From contig NZ_NFHZ01000012.1 of NCBI RefSeq assembly GCF_002161555.1, forward strand, positions 1 through 64,000: 64,000 nt of DNA, in the 5' to 3' direction. Origin of the DNA: Barnesiella sp. An55 (lineage in GTDB: Bacteria > Bacteroidota > Bacteroidia > Bacteroidales > Barnesiellaceae). A model generated the notes under the pieces. That model was not told the origin of the DNA, searched no databases, and was given only the letters and a program-made list of their open reading frames with translations. Positions 10,559 through 19,182 of this stretch are shown here, one piece after another; positions within the stretch are counted from its first letter, which is position 1, and the number at the start of each line of letters is the position of its first letter. The translations under genes and the position numbers were made by a program.

Positions 10559-10804
10559 TTATTTGTTTCCCTCTTTGGGAAGTTCTTTGGCCTTCTCTTT
10601 GTTGTCGGGGGCGGGAGTGGTATTTATTTCGTCTTCGATTTCGTTCATGCCCTTTTTGAAACTGCGTACACCTTTTCCTATTCCGTGCATCAGTTCGGGT
10701 ATTTTCTTGCCACCGAACAAGAGCAGAATCACCACAAAGATGATGATAACCTCAGTGGTCCCCAGATTCCCGAAAAGTAGCAATATCGCAGAAAGTGTAT
10801 TCAT
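10559..10804 (-). CDS. tatA: TatA/E-like twin-arginine translocase subunit
   Basis: Pore-forming partner of TatC. 81 residues with one N-terminal helix ([20 protein letters not shown]), the FGGKKIPEL hinge that is diagnostic for TatA/E, an amphipathic helix ([19 protein letters not shown]) and a short charged tail. It is upstream of tatC and probably co-transcribed with it. A TAGATTTG box on the minus strand at 10863-10870 may be its promoter, although no clear -33 box is seen. Confidence 0.94.
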   Translation of the reverse strand: MNTLSAILLLFGNLGTTEVIIIFVVILLLFGGKKIPELMHGIGKGVRSFKKGMNEIEDEINTTPAPDNKEKAKELPKEGNK

Positions 10805-10937
10805 TTTGTTGTCTGTTTAGTGTTTACGGAACAAAATAAGAAAGAATATTTGTATAATACAACAAATCTATATCAAAATTGATTAATACGCTTTTGTGGA
10901 GGGAATGGGCAACGATATCTGTTTCGTGGAGTGGTAA

Positions 10938-10980
10938 TACGACAGGGGCTTGCCTCTTCTCGTGGCAAGCCCCTGTCGTA
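10938..10980. terminator. Long hairpin, terminator of the TlpA-like gene
   Basis: A perfect 17-bp inverted repeat (TACGACAGGGGCTTGCC and its complement) with a 9-nt loop, 24 nt after the stop of the minus-strand gene at 11004. There is no clear T run, so termination efficiency is uncertain. Confidence 0.7.
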
Positions 10981-11003
10981 TGTGAAAACTACAACGTTAC
11001 CTT

Positions 11004-12107
11004 TTATTGCAGGTGGGTAGAACCGGTGTTGTTGTGCATAATTTCGTCGATTTTGTCTTTCATCGCCTGGCCGCGCAAGCCACGAGCTACAATCTTTCCA
11101 TCGGGGGCAAACAGGATGATGTGGGGTATTCCCTCGATCTTGTAGAGGTCGGTAGGAATTCGTTGGGCATTGATGATTTGAGGCCAGGCAATCTCCAGTT
11201 CGGCTATTGCCTGAAGTGTATTTTGGGGTTCATCCCACACGGCAACGCCCAGGATTTCGAGCCCTTGGTCGTGGTATTTGTCGTAGATTTCCTTGAGGTA
11301 TGGCATCTCTTGGCGGCAGGGACCGCACCAAGAGGCCCAGAAATCGACCAATACATATTTGCCTTTCCCTACATAGTCCGACAGCGAAACTTCCGTGTTG
11401 TCGGGTTGTTCGATGGTAAAGTCGGTAAACAGAGATCTCGAAGCTGTTTTTCGCCACTCGTCAACTACCTCGATGAGCGGTGTGACGAGTGCGTTGTTCG
11501 TTATGTTTTCGCCGGCCAGGTTGAGAACCGAGTCGAGACGGGCCGGAGGCAAGAAATTGCTCCAGTAGTACAAGACGTATGCGCCCAATGCATTGTCGTT
11601 ATTGCGGTCGAAGTAGCTGGACGAGAGGTTGTCTATGCTGTTTTGGAAAGAGGTGTAGATTTTTAGTATCTGTTCTTGGGGTGCCGAGTCGGCAATCAGT
11701 TGGTTCATCTCTTCTTGATAGCGACGAAGTTTTAAGTTTGTGGAGTCGATGTCGGACAGGAATCGAGTTAAGTCGTCGTTAAGGGGAGTCCCCGAAATTT
11801 TATTCTCCTTGCCAAGTTCGGCATGGATTTTCCCGTTTTCGACAATTATCGCGGCGCGATAGGGGCGTACTTGCAGCAGGCCTACAAAGGCGGTGTCGGC
11901 TTTGCCGGTGAATGAAAACTTGTTGTCGGTAATTATTTCGCTGTCGATAGCCTCGTGCGAGGCCATGTCGGTCAAGTAAACCATGTGACCGTTGAGAGTC
12001 GAGTCGGTTACGATACCTTCGATGGTGTAGGACGGCGGGGGTGTGTTGCACGAGATAATCGTGGTGGCAATTGCGGTCATTGCCAGCAGATGGATTTTGT
12101 TTTTCAT
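11004..12107 (-). CDS. TlpA-family thiol-disulfide lipoprotein with DUF4369-like N-terminus
   Basis: Probable periplasmic redox lipoprotein. The signal ends in a lipobox with C20 (TTIISCN). The first half (about 25-215) is the DUF4369-type beta/alpha region common in Bacteroidales (YTIEGIVTDSTLNGHMVYL), and the second half (about 230-360) is a thioredoxin fold with WASWCGPCRQEMP, keeping both redox cysteines of the CxxC site, and a cis-proline region near EGIPHIILF. Such proteins reduce or isomerise disulfides or serve cytochrome maturation; which applies here cannot be told. It is a single gene between tatA and fabD. A TATCTTTG box lies at 12134-12141 on its own strand. Confidence 0.88.
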   Translation of the reverse strand: MKNKIHLLAMTAIATTIISCNTPPPSYTIEGIVTDSTLNGHMVYLTDMASHEAIDSEIITDNKFSFTGKADTAFVGLLQVRPYRAAIIVENGKIHAELGKENKISGTPLNDDLTRFLSDIDSTNLKLRRYQEEMNQLIADSAPQEQILKIYTSFQNSIDNLSSSYFDRNNDNALGAYVLYYWSNFLPPARLDSVLNLAGENITNNALVTPLIEVVDEWRKTASRSLFTDFTIEQPDNTEVSLSDYVGKGKYVLVDFWASWCGPCRQEMPYLKEIYDKYHDQGLEILGVAVWDEPQNTLQAIAELEIAWPQIINAQRIPTDLYKIEGIPHIILFAPDGKIVARGLRGQAMKDKIDEIMHNNTGSTHLQ

Positions 12108-12133
12108 GATATCGAAATTTTATGTAATGGCCA

Positions 12134-12141
12134 CAAAGATA
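12134..12141 (-). promoter_or_regulatory. Promoter -7 box of the TlpA-like gene
   Basis: Minus strand TATCTTTG, a full TAnnTTTG match 26 nt before the start codon. No good -33 box is visible. Confidence 0.5.
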
Positions 12142-12233
12142 GAAATTTTTAATAAAGAAATAGTTATTTATAGTGGCCTCTTTGGGCGGTGAGCTTCTAT
12201 TTTACTCTTAAAAATGATATTGATATGTAAAAG

Positions 12234-12265
12234 TTTGCTCATCCTGATAAATTGATTTAACTTTG
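12234..12265 (+). promoter_or_regulatory. fabD promoter
   Basis: TTTG (12234-12237), 20 nt, TAACTTTG (12258-12265): both Bacteroidetes elements with ideal spacing, about 50 nt before the fabD ATG. Confidence 0.75.
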
Positions 12266-12314
12266 CAGCGATTTTGGAATAAGGAAAAATTTCCGTAATT
12301 AAAAAACAATAGAA

Positions 12315-13202
12315 ATGAAAGCATTTGTATTTCCCGGACAAGGGGCACAATTCGTAGGTATGGGTAAAGACCTCTACGAGAACAACCCCGTAGCCAAAGA
12401 GATGTTCGATAAGGCCAACGAGATATTGGGCTTCAATATCACCGACCTGATGTTTAACGGTACCGACGAGGACCTGCGTCAGACCAAGGTTACCCAGCCG
12501 GCCATCTTCTTGCACTCGGTCATTTTGGCCAAGACGATGGGCGACAAATTCGATCCCGATATGGTAGCCGGTCACTCGCTGGGTGAATTCTCGGCTTTGG
12601 TAGCCGCCGGAGCTTTGTCGTTTGAGGATGGTGTACGTCTGGTTTCGGCTCGTGCCCAAGCCATGCAGAAGGCTTGCGAAGCCCATCCCTCTACCATGGC
12701 AGCCATCATTGCTCTGCCGGATGCGAAAGTAGAGGAAATCTGCGCATCGGTAGCCGCCGAAGGCGAAGTTTGTGTGGCCGCCAACTACAACTGCCCGGGA
12801 CAGATTGTGATTTCGGGAAGCATTGAAGGCATCAACAAGGCTTGCGAACTGATGAAAGCTGCCGGCGCCAAACGTGCCCTCCCGCTGAAAGTGGGCGGTG
12901 CCTTCCACTCGCCGCTGATGGAGCCCGCTCGTGCCGAGTTGGCCGACGCTATCGCTCACACCAACTTCCACACGCCCAAGTGCCCCGTTTATCAGAATGT
13001 AAACGCTCAGCCGCAAACCGATCCCGAGGAGATCAAGAAAAACCTGATTGCTCAGTTGACGGCTCCCGTGCGTTGGACTCAATCGGTTCAAAACATGATT
13101 GCTGCCGGTGCCGATACCTTTATCGAGGTAGGTCCCGGTGCCGTACTGCAAGGTTTGGTCAAGAAGATTTCGTCTGAAGTAACCACTTCGGGTGTACAGT
13201 AA
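12315..13202 (+). CDS. fabD: Malonyl-CoA:ACP transacylase
   Basis: Cytoplasmic enzyme that moves the malonyl group from CoA to acyl carrier protein, feeding fatty acid synthesis. The 295-aa length is normal. It shows the starting FPGQGAQFVGMGKDL, the nucleophile motif GHSLGEFSAL with S88, the QMP-like QAMQKA segment with the substrate arginine just before it (SARAQ), and the catalytic histidine in GGAFHSPLM (H198). It stands alone, with its own promoter at 12234-12265 and a strong terminator at 13227-13262, rather than in a fab cluster. Confidence 0.97.
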   Translation: MKAFVFPGQGAQFVGMGKDLYENNPVAKEMFDKANEILGFNITDLMFNGTDEDLRQTKVTQPAIFLHSVILAKTMGDKFDPDMVAGHSLGEFSALVAAGALSFEDGVRLVSARAQAMQKACEAHPSTMAAIIALPDAKVEEICASVAAEGEVCVAANYNCPGQIVISGSIEGINKACELMKAAGAKRALPLKVGGAFHSPLMEPARAELADAIAHTNFHTPKCPVYQNVNAQPQTDPEEIKKNLIAQLTAPVRWTQSVQNMIAAGADTFIEVGPGAVLQGLVKKISSEVTTSGVQ

Positions 13203-13226
13203 ACAAGACGCTGTCGAGATAAACGA

Positions 13227-13262
13227 GAGGCGATGACCCGCGGGGTTGTCGCCTCTTTTTTT
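13227..13262. terminator. Terminator between fabD and the convergent acyltransferase
   Basis: A 13-bp stem (GAGGCGATGACCC with two wobble pairs) and a 3-nt loop, followed by T7 on the plus strand. It ends immediately before the stop of the opposing gene and may serve both. Confidence 0.85.
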
Positions 13263-13263
13263 G

Positions 13264-14313
13264 TCAGGACGAGAATCGCTTGCGAATGAGCCGGTTCAGC
13301 GGCTGTTCGATATATTGGTGAGCTATATAGGCTGCGGCGACGTTTGTCACCAGGGCAACGACAAATTCACCGGCAAGCGGGAGAGACAGATGCAGATGGT
13401 GGAGTACGATTCTTACCCCCTGTATTACCAGGTAGTGAAACAGGTAGAAGGCAAAGCTAATTTCGCCCAACTTCACACATAGGGGGTGTGAGAGTAATCG
13501 TGACAGAGTTCCTCGGTGAAAGTAGAAGGAGGCGATGAGCAATCCCATAGGCAGCCAGTACCACACGCTGCGGCGGAAGGATACCGGGATAAAGAAGGCC
13601 AGGCAGTAAGCCGCAACGAGCAGGAGCAAGGCCAGCCATTCGAGGCGGGTATAGTGCCTTTGCTGTGGGTGGCGCGACTCCCACCAGCGACAAAGGTTGT
13701 AGAGGGCGATTCCCAATACGAAGTCAAAGATGCGGAAGAGAGGATTGATATAGAGCGTCCAGTGTTCCCAAGGGTTGTTGCGCAAGAGGTAGGCCGAAAG
13801 CACAATGCCGATGCCCAGGAGACTCCAGAGCGTGAGGGCTCCTCGTCGCCGGTCACGGACGGTCGAGAATATAATCACAGGAAAGAGGGCGTAAAAGAAA
13901 GCCTCGTCGGAGAGGCTCCAACTTACCGAGTTGAACAGAAATTCTTGTCCTGGAATGAAACTTTGCAACAACAAGGTATTGATGGCCAGTTCGCCGAAGT
14001 CGCCAGCCGAGGGATGGACAAAGAATTGCAAAAAGAAGAGCGACGCGAGCAGTGCCAGCAGGTGCAACGGATATATGCGGGCCACGCGGGCTACATAGAA
14101 CGAGCGTACGGTAGCCGTACCTTCAATGAGCCGTTGCTGGTAGGTATAGGCCAGGATAAACCCGCTCAGCATGAAAAAGAAACTCACTCCGGCATATCCC
14201 TCGCGAAAGAGATGCCACAAGAAGCCGGGCTCCTCGTGGAGAAATAGGTTCATGTGGCTCATGAATACCAAAAAGGCAAACACGAAGCGTAGCGAGGTAA
14301 GGGGTTTGATCAT
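13264..14313 (-). CDS. Acyltransferase 3 family membrane protein (OafA/YrhL-like)
   Basis: Integral membrane O-acyltransferase that transfers acetyl or similar groups to surface sugars. The 349 aa hold about ten hydrophobic segments and start with LTSLRFVFAFLVFMSHMNLF, the family's conserved first helix with the R and H of the RxxAxxxVxxxH-like motif. GVSFFFMLSGFILAYTY is the second signature. The acceptor is unknown: no glycosyltransferase genes are adjacent, so surface polysaccharide or lipid modification are both possible. It is a single gene with a good promoter at 14348-14379. Confidence 0.9.
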   Translation of the reverse strand: MIKPLTSLRFVFAFLVFMSHMNLFLHEEPGFLWHLFREGYAGVSFFFMLSGFILAYTYQQRLIEGTATVRSFYVARVARIYPLHLLALLASLFFLQFFVHPSAGDFGELAINTLLLQSFIPGQEFLFNSVSWSLSDEAFFYALFPVIIFSTVRDRRRGALTLWSLLGIGIVLSAYLLRNNPWEHWTLYINPLFRIFDFVLGIALYNLCRWWESRHPQQRHYTRLEWLALLLLVAAYCLAFFIPVSFRRSVWYWLPMGLLIASFYFHRGTLSRLLSHPLCVKLGEISFAFYLFHYLVIQGVRIVLHHLHLSLPLAGEFVVALVTNVAAAYIAHQYIEQPLNRLIRKRFSS

Positions 14314-14347
14314 GAATTTCTCTTTTGTAAGTTGTCATAAGGACATA

Positions 14348-14379
14348 CAAAAGTAGGAAATGGCGGGGGTCGAGGCAAA
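14348..14379 (-). promoter_or_regulatory. Promoter of the acyltransferase gene
   Basis: On the minus strand TTTG (14376-14379), 20 nt, TACTTTTG (14348-14355), a full match to both boxes, 35 nt before the start codon. Confidence 0.7.
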
Positions 14380-14507
14380 TGAAAACGGAGTTTTCTGATA
14401 GCCTGTACCGGGTCGCGGGGATGGGAATGAGCATACCGGGGGGACGGTGGAGAGTGGAGAGCCATCCCTTTTTCATGTTCTTTAGATAAGTTATGATTTG
14501 ATTCAAC

Positions 14508-14558
14508 AAAAAACTCGAGCCTGCTTGGCTTTTTTACATTCACCTTTTCGTATCTTTG
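14508..14558 (+). repeat. Degenerate copy of the promoter-bearing repeat, upstream of the MgtC-like gene
   Basis: The segment AAAAAACTCGAGCC, then GCTTGG, then CATTCACCTTTTCGTATCTTTG split over 14508-14558, aligns with copies at 54940-55078: the shared pieces are AAAAA-CTC-AGC, GCTTGG, TCACCTTT and TATCTTTG. TATCTTTG (14551-14558) is a full -7 box 20 nt before the ATG. The right half is conserved; the left GGATGCGG half is absent. Confidence 0.55.
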
Positions 14559-14578
14559 TAGGGGTAAAAAGGTAAGAT

Positions 14579-15295
14579 ATGAATATCTTCGATGATTTTC
14601 TGGCAGCCATATCCGACACAGAGGTGACCATTGCCTCGGCTACCTTCAAGTTGGCCCTGAGCCTGTTGTTGGGTGGCATCGTTGGCTTTGAGCGAAAGCG
14701 AAAGGGTCAGGTGGCCGGAGCCCGCACCTTTGCTCTTATTTCGATGGGGGCAACGCTGGCGATGATTGTGTCGATTTACATTCCACAAGTCTATTTGGGA
14801 TTGAAAAACGGTGACCCCGGTCGGGTGGCCGCGCAGGTGATTACGGGTGTAGGTTTCTTGGGTGCCGGGGCCATTATCCAGACCAAAGGTTCGGTGCGTG
14901 GGTTGACTACCGCCGCGGGCATTTGGATGGTGGCCGCTCTGGGTCTGGCCGTGGGCGTGGGGCTCTATTGGGTTGCAATCATTTCGACGGCGCTTATCCT
15001 CTTTACGCTGGTGAGTCTCGAACAGTATGAACGACATGCCAAGCTCGATTGGGAGGGCCGCATCATTCACCTGCGAACCAACGAGATTGTGGAGGAGCTC
15101 GAGCCCTACAAGCAGTTGTTGGGGCAGTATAACGTTTCGTTGCACAACGTGTTGGTCGAGTATAATTATGGGGAGCAGAAGACCGATTTGAAGTTTGTCG
15201 TGCTTGCTCGCTCGACAACCGATTTTATCTCGCTTTTTGCCCGCATGCGAAATCTGTATCGAACCGAATATATTTCTCTTCAAAACGAAATCTGA
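14579..15295 (+). CDS. MgtC/SapB family membrane protein
   Basis: 238 aa with four to five membrane helices in the N-terminal 140 residues and a soluble C-terminal domain. Recognisable MgtC signatures are LLLGGIVGFERKRKGQVAGA, RTFALISMGATLAM and ITGVGFLGAGAII with the following RGLTTAAGIWMVAALGLAVG. Known family members help survival in low magnesium or inside phagosomes and in some cases act on ATP synthase or other membrane proteins; the role here is open. It is followed after 2 nt by a cation/proton antiporter, so the two are almost certainly one operon concerned with ion balance. Confidence 0.92.
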   Translation: MNIFDDFLAAISDTEVTIASATFKLALSLLLGGIVGFERKRKGQVAGARTFALISMGATLAMIVSIYIPQVYLGLKNGDPGRVAAQVITGVGFLGAGAIIQTKGSVRGLTTAAGIWMVAALGLAVGVGLYWVAIISTALILFTLVSLEQYERHAKLDWEGRIIHLRTNEIVEELEPYKQLLGQYNVSLHNVLVEYNYGEQKTDLKFVVLARSTTDFISLFARMRNLYRTEYISLQNEI

Positions 15296-15297
15296 TT

Positions 15298-17544
15298 ATG
15301 GGAGGGTTGGATTCACTCATTACCGATTTGGCCCTTATCTTGATAGTGGCCGGGGTGGTAACCTTGCTGTTTAAGAAACTCCGGCAACCTGTTGTGCTGG
15401 GATATATCGTGGCCGGTTTTCTGGTGGGCCCCAATTTCGGTTTTTTCCCTACAATTATCGACGAGGCCGATATCAATCTGTGGGCCGAGTTGGGTATTAT
15501 CGTACTTTTGTTTTCTCTGGGGCTGGAGTTTAGCTTCAAGAAGCTGTTTCAGGTGGGCTCGTCGGCTGTGATTACGGCGTTGGTAGTTGTGGCGGGCATG
15601 ATGTTTGTCGGCTATGGAGCCGGCCGATTGCTGCACTTTACCTACCTCGACAGTGTCTTTTTGGGAGCGATGCTCTCCATGTCGTCCACAACCATTATTA
15701 TCAAGGCTTTCACCGATTTGAACCTACGGAAGAAAGCTTTTGCCAATTTAGTATTCGGCGTGCTCATTGTTGAGGATCTTTTTGCCGTGGTGATGATGGT
15801 GATACTCTCGTCGATTGCGGTAAAGAATACATTCGAAGGGGCCGAGTTGCTCGAGAGCGTAGCCAAGCTGGTCTTTTTCCTCATCATCTGGTTTGTGGTG
15901 GGGGTGGCCGTGCTGCCGATTTTCCTGAAAAAGGCTCGCCGCTTCTTGAACGACGAGACGCTGTTGATTGTCTCGATGGGCCTCTGCCTGGGCATGGTTG
16001 TGCTAGCCACTTATGTAGGATTCTCTTCGGCTCTGGGAGCCTTTGTCATGGGGTCGATTCTGGCCGGTACCAACGAGGCCGAGCGCATTGGCAAGGTAGT
16101 GGGCCCGGTCAAAGACCTCTTCGGTGCCATCTTTTTCGTGTCGGTGGGCATGCTTGTAAGTCCCGATGCGTTGAGCCAGTATGCTTTGCCCATCTGTCTG
16201 CTGTCGCTGGTCGTTATTGTGGGACAGGTATTCTTTGGCACGGTAGGTATGCTGGCCTCGGGACAGTCGCTCAAGATATCGATGCAGTCGGGTTTCAGCT
16301 TCTCCCAGATCGGTGAGTTTGCCTTTATCATCGCCTCGTTGGGTATGTCGCTCAATGTGATCGACAAGTTTCTCTATCCCATCGTGGTAGCCGTGTCGGT
16401 AATTACTACTTTCCTCACGCCCTACTGCATACGCCTGTCCGACCCGGCATATGGCTGGGTAGAGCGGCATGTGCCCGAGAAGTGGCTCTCGGTTATCGAC
16501 CGGTACAGCCAGAGTCAAACCGAGATTAAACCGCACAAGGCCGTGTGGAAAGAGGCTCTTACCCAATATCTGTGGCGAGTCGTACTCTATTCGGCTATCA
16601 TCGTGGCTATCATTCTCATCTCCAAGTCATGGTTCATGCCTCTCATGCTCGATATTCTGCCTGGCTGGGGCCGGCTCATTACGGCTGTGGTGACACTGGT
16701 TGTCATGTCGCCCTTTTTGTGGGCCCTCATGGTCAAGGAGGTGAACATGAATCTAATCAAAAAACTGGGTGAGGGCAGGGCCAACCGGGTACCGCTCACG
16801 CTGATGATCGTATTCCGCATTCTGCTGGCTCTCTTCTTCATCATCTACTACCTCTCGAGTGTACATTCTCAACGCACGGGTGTATTGTTGGGGCTGGGGC
16901 TCTTTATCGTGGTACTCATTCTGTTGTCGAAGCGCATCCAGAAACAGTTCACACGCATCGAGACCCTCTTTATGGACAACCTCAACGAACGGGAGTTACG
17001 CAAGACCGGCCGCAATACGAGCTTGGTGAGCGACATGCACCTGGCCTATATGGATGTGAATGCCGATTGTCCCTTTGCCGGGCGCCGGCTCATGGACTCG
17101 AACCTGCGCAAGGAGTATGGCGTGAACGTGGTGAGCATCCAGCGCGGCACGAAACGCATCAATATACCCAAGGGCGAGACCCGCATCTTCCCCGGCGATA
17201 CGATAGGGGTTATCGGTACCGATGACCAGATACAGTCGCTGCTCGCTGTGGTCGAGGGCAGCTCTTCGACCGACGACGAGAGCGAAAACAAGGAGGTGAC
17301 CTTCACTCATGTGGTGGTGCCCGACGATTCGCCGCTGATTGGGCAGACCAGTTCGTCGCTCAATATCCGCAACCAGGACAACTGCCTTATCGTGGGTATC
17401 GAGCGGGCCGACGGGACCTTCCACCAGCCCGACGGGCAGATACGCTTCGAGGCCCACGACGTCATTTGGCTGGCCGGCGAGCCCGACAACATCAAGCAGT
17501 TGACGCGCGAAAAGATTATGAACAATCCAATACAACACACATAA
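15298..17544 (+). CDS. CPA2-family cation:proton antiporter with TrkA-C domains
   Basis: Monovalent cation/proton antiporter of the KefB/YbaL type. The first 400 residues hold about a dozen helices with GYIVAGFLVGPNFGF, LGIIVLLFSLGLEFSFK and SMSSTTIIIKAF, all typical of the CPA2 exchanger domain. After a further membrane block (about 420-540) the soluble C-terminus carries two TrkA-C-like domains (about 570-660 and 665-740), each with a nucleotide/ion-sensing beta-alpha fold; the TrkA-N domain of KefB is not evident. 748 aa is long for the family because of the extra helices. It sits between the MgtC-like gene (2 nt) and guaA (12 nt). Confidence 0.93.
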   Translation: MGGLDSLITDLALILIVAGVVTLLFKKLRQPVVLGYIVAGFLVGPNFGFFPTIIDEADINLWAELGIIVLLFSLGLEFSFKKLFQVGSSAVITALVVVAGMMFVGYGAGRLLHFTYLDSVFLGAMLSMSSTTIIIKAFTDLNLRKKAFANLVFGVLIVEDLFAVVMMVILSSIAVKNTFEGAELLESVAKLVFFLIIWFVVGVAVLPIFLKKARRFLNDETLLIVSMGLCLGMVVLATYVGFSSALGAFVMGSILAGTNEAERIGKVVGPVKDLFGAIFFVSVGMLVSPDALSQYALPICLLSLVVIVGQVFFGTVGMLASGQSLKISMQSGFSFSQIGEFAFIIASLGMSLNVIDKFLYPIVVAVSVITTFLTPYCIRLSDPAYGWVERHVPEKWLSVIDRYSQSQTEIKPHKAVWKEALTQYLWRVVLYSAIIVAIILISKSWFMPLMLDILPGWGRLITAVVTLVVMSPFLWALMVKEVNMNLIKKLGEGRANRVPLTLMIVFRILLALFFIIYYLSSVHSQRTGVLLGLGLFIVVLILLSKRIQKQFTRIETLFMDNLNERELRKTGRNTSLVSDMHLAYMDVNADCPFAGRRLMDSNLRKEYGVNVVSIQRGTKRINIPKGETRIFPGDTIGVIGTDDQIQSLLAVVEGSSSTDDESENKEVTFTHVVVPDDSPLIGQTSSSLNIRNQDNCLIVGIERADGTFHQPDGQIRFEAHDVIWLAGEPDNIKQLTREKIMNNPIQHT

Positions 17545-17556
17545 AGACCTACGATT

Positions 17557-19080
17557 ATGCAGGAAAAGATTATTATTCTCGATTTCGGATCCCAGTACAC
17601 TCAGCTTATCGCCCGCCGTTTGCGGGAGCTGAATACCTACTGCGAAATCTTGCCCTACAACAAGTTTCCCTATGGCGACGAGGGTATCAAGGGTGTTATT
17701 CTCTCGGGGAGTCCCTACTCGGTAAACGATCCTCAGGCTCTCTTTGTCGATTTGAGTCACATCCGCGGTGTCTATCCGGTGCTCGGTGTCTGCTATGGAG
17801 CTCAGTTCCTGGCCCACACTTCGGGCGGGAAAGTCGAGTCGGCCGATACCCGTGAATACGGGCGAGCCAACCTGGCCTGGCACGACGACAGCGATCCCCT
17901 CATGCACGGTGTGCGCGAGAACTCTACGGTGTGGATGTCGCATGGTGACTCCATCACGGTCATTCCCCCGTCGTTCAAGCTCGTGGCCAGTACCCACGAG
18001 GTAAAGACCGCCGCTTTCCACATCGAGGGTGAGCCGACCTGGGGCGTGCAGTTCCACCCCGAGGTGTATCACAGCGAAGACGGTACCCTGTTGCTCACCA
18101 ACTTCGTGCGCGACATTTGTCACTGCAACATGGACTGGACGCCTGCCTCGTTTATCGAGCACACGGTGGCCCAGTTGCAAGCCAAGTTGGGCGACGACAA
18201 GGTGGTGTTGGCTCTCTCGGGAGGTGTCGATTCGACCGTAGCCGCCGTACTGCTCAACAAGGCCATTGGCAGCCGACTCACCTGTATCTTTGTCGATAAC
18301 GGGTTGTTGCGCAAGAACGAGTTCGAGAGCGTGCTGGCCAACTACAAGGATATGGGCCTCAACGTGCTGGGCATCGATGCCAAAGACTATTTCTACGAAC
18401 AGTTAAAAGGGGTGACCGACCCCGAGAAGAAACGCAAGATCATCGGCAAAGGTTTCATCGATATCTTCGACCGCGAAGCCCGCAAGCTTACCGATATCAA
18501 GTGGCTGGCTCAAGGTACGATCTATCCCGATGTAATCGAGTCGCTCTCGATTACCGGCATGACCATCAAGTCGCATCACAACGTGGGTGGGCTGCCCGAG
18601 AAGATGAATCTGAAGCTGGTAGAGCCTTTGCGCCTGCTCTTCAAGGACGAGGTGCGCCGCGTGGGCCGCGAGCTGGGTATCAGCAACAAACTCATCGGGC
18701 GTCATCCCTTCCCCGGTCCCGGACTGGGCGTGCGTATCCTGGGCGATATCACCCCCGAGAAGGTGCGCATCCTGCAAGATGCCGACCACATCTTCATCCA
18801 GGGGCTCATCGATAACGACCTCTACGACAAGGTATGGCAGGCCGGTGTGATACTGCTGCCGGTACAGTCGGTAGGTGTGATGGGCGATGAGCGTACCTAT
18901 GAGCGTGCCGTGGCCTTGCGTGCCGTACTCTCGACCGACGGTATGACTGCCGACTGGGCCCGCCTTCCCTACGAGTTCCTGGCCAAGGTATCGAACGATA
19001 TCATCAACAAGGTGCGTGGCGTGAACCGCGTAGTCTATGATATCAGTTCCAAACCGCCTTCGACAATCGAGTGGGAGTAA
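17557..19080 (+). CDS. guaA: GMP synthase (glutamine-hydrolysing)
   Basis: Converts XMP to GMP with ATP and glutamine, the last step of guanine nucleotide synthesis. The 507 aa contain the class I glutamine amidotransferase domain with [11 protein letters not shown] (C79 nucleophile) and [11 protein letters not shown] for the His/Glu pair, the ATP pyrophosphatase loop [11 protein letters not shown], the HHNVGGLPE segment, the [13 protein letters not shown] substrate motif and the conserved end KPPSTIEWE. Intact. It follows the antiporter gene by 12 nt and is probably co-transcribed with it; the terminator at 19117-19155 closes the operon. Confidence 0.98.
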   Translation: MQEKIIILDFGSQYTQLIARRLRELNTYCEILPYNKFPYGDEGIKGVILSGSPYSVNDPQALFVDLSHIRGVYPVLGVCYGAQFLAHTSGGKVESADTREYGRANLAWHDDSDPLMHGVRENSTVWMSHGDSITVIPPSFKLVASTHEVKTAAFHIEGEPTWGVQFHPEVYHSEDGTLLLTNFVRDICHCNMDWTPASFIEHTVAQLQAKLGDDKVVLALSGGVDSTVAAVLLNKAIGSRLTCIFVDNGLLRKNEFESVLANYKDMGLNVLGIDAKDYFYEQLKGVTDPEKKRKIIGKGFIDIFDREARKLTDIKWLAQGTIYPDVIESLSITGMTIKSHHNVGGLPEKMNLKLVEPLRLLFKDEVRRVGRELGISNKLIGRHPFPGPGLGVRILGDITPEKVRILQDADHIFIQGLIDNDLYDKVWQAGVILLPVQSVGVMGDERTYERAVALRAVLSTDGMTADWARLPYEFLAKVSNDIINKVRGVNRVVYDISSKPPSTIEWE

Positions 19081-19116
19081 GAGAGGATTACTTCCACAAG
19101 TAATGATTAAAATAAA

Positions 19117-19155
19117 AAACGGGGCCGATTCCTGGATAGGAAGTCGGTCCCGTTT
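19117..19155. terminator. Terminator between guaA and the PUL
   Basis: An imperfect stem of about 16 bp (AAACGGGGCCGATTCC with its right arm ending GGTCCCGTTT), bordered by A-rich sequence on the left and TTT on the right. It separates the plus-strand guaA operon from the convergent minus-strand PUL. Confidence 0.8.
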
Positions 19156-19182
19156 CGTATTATGAAGAAAGATTGAATTGCT

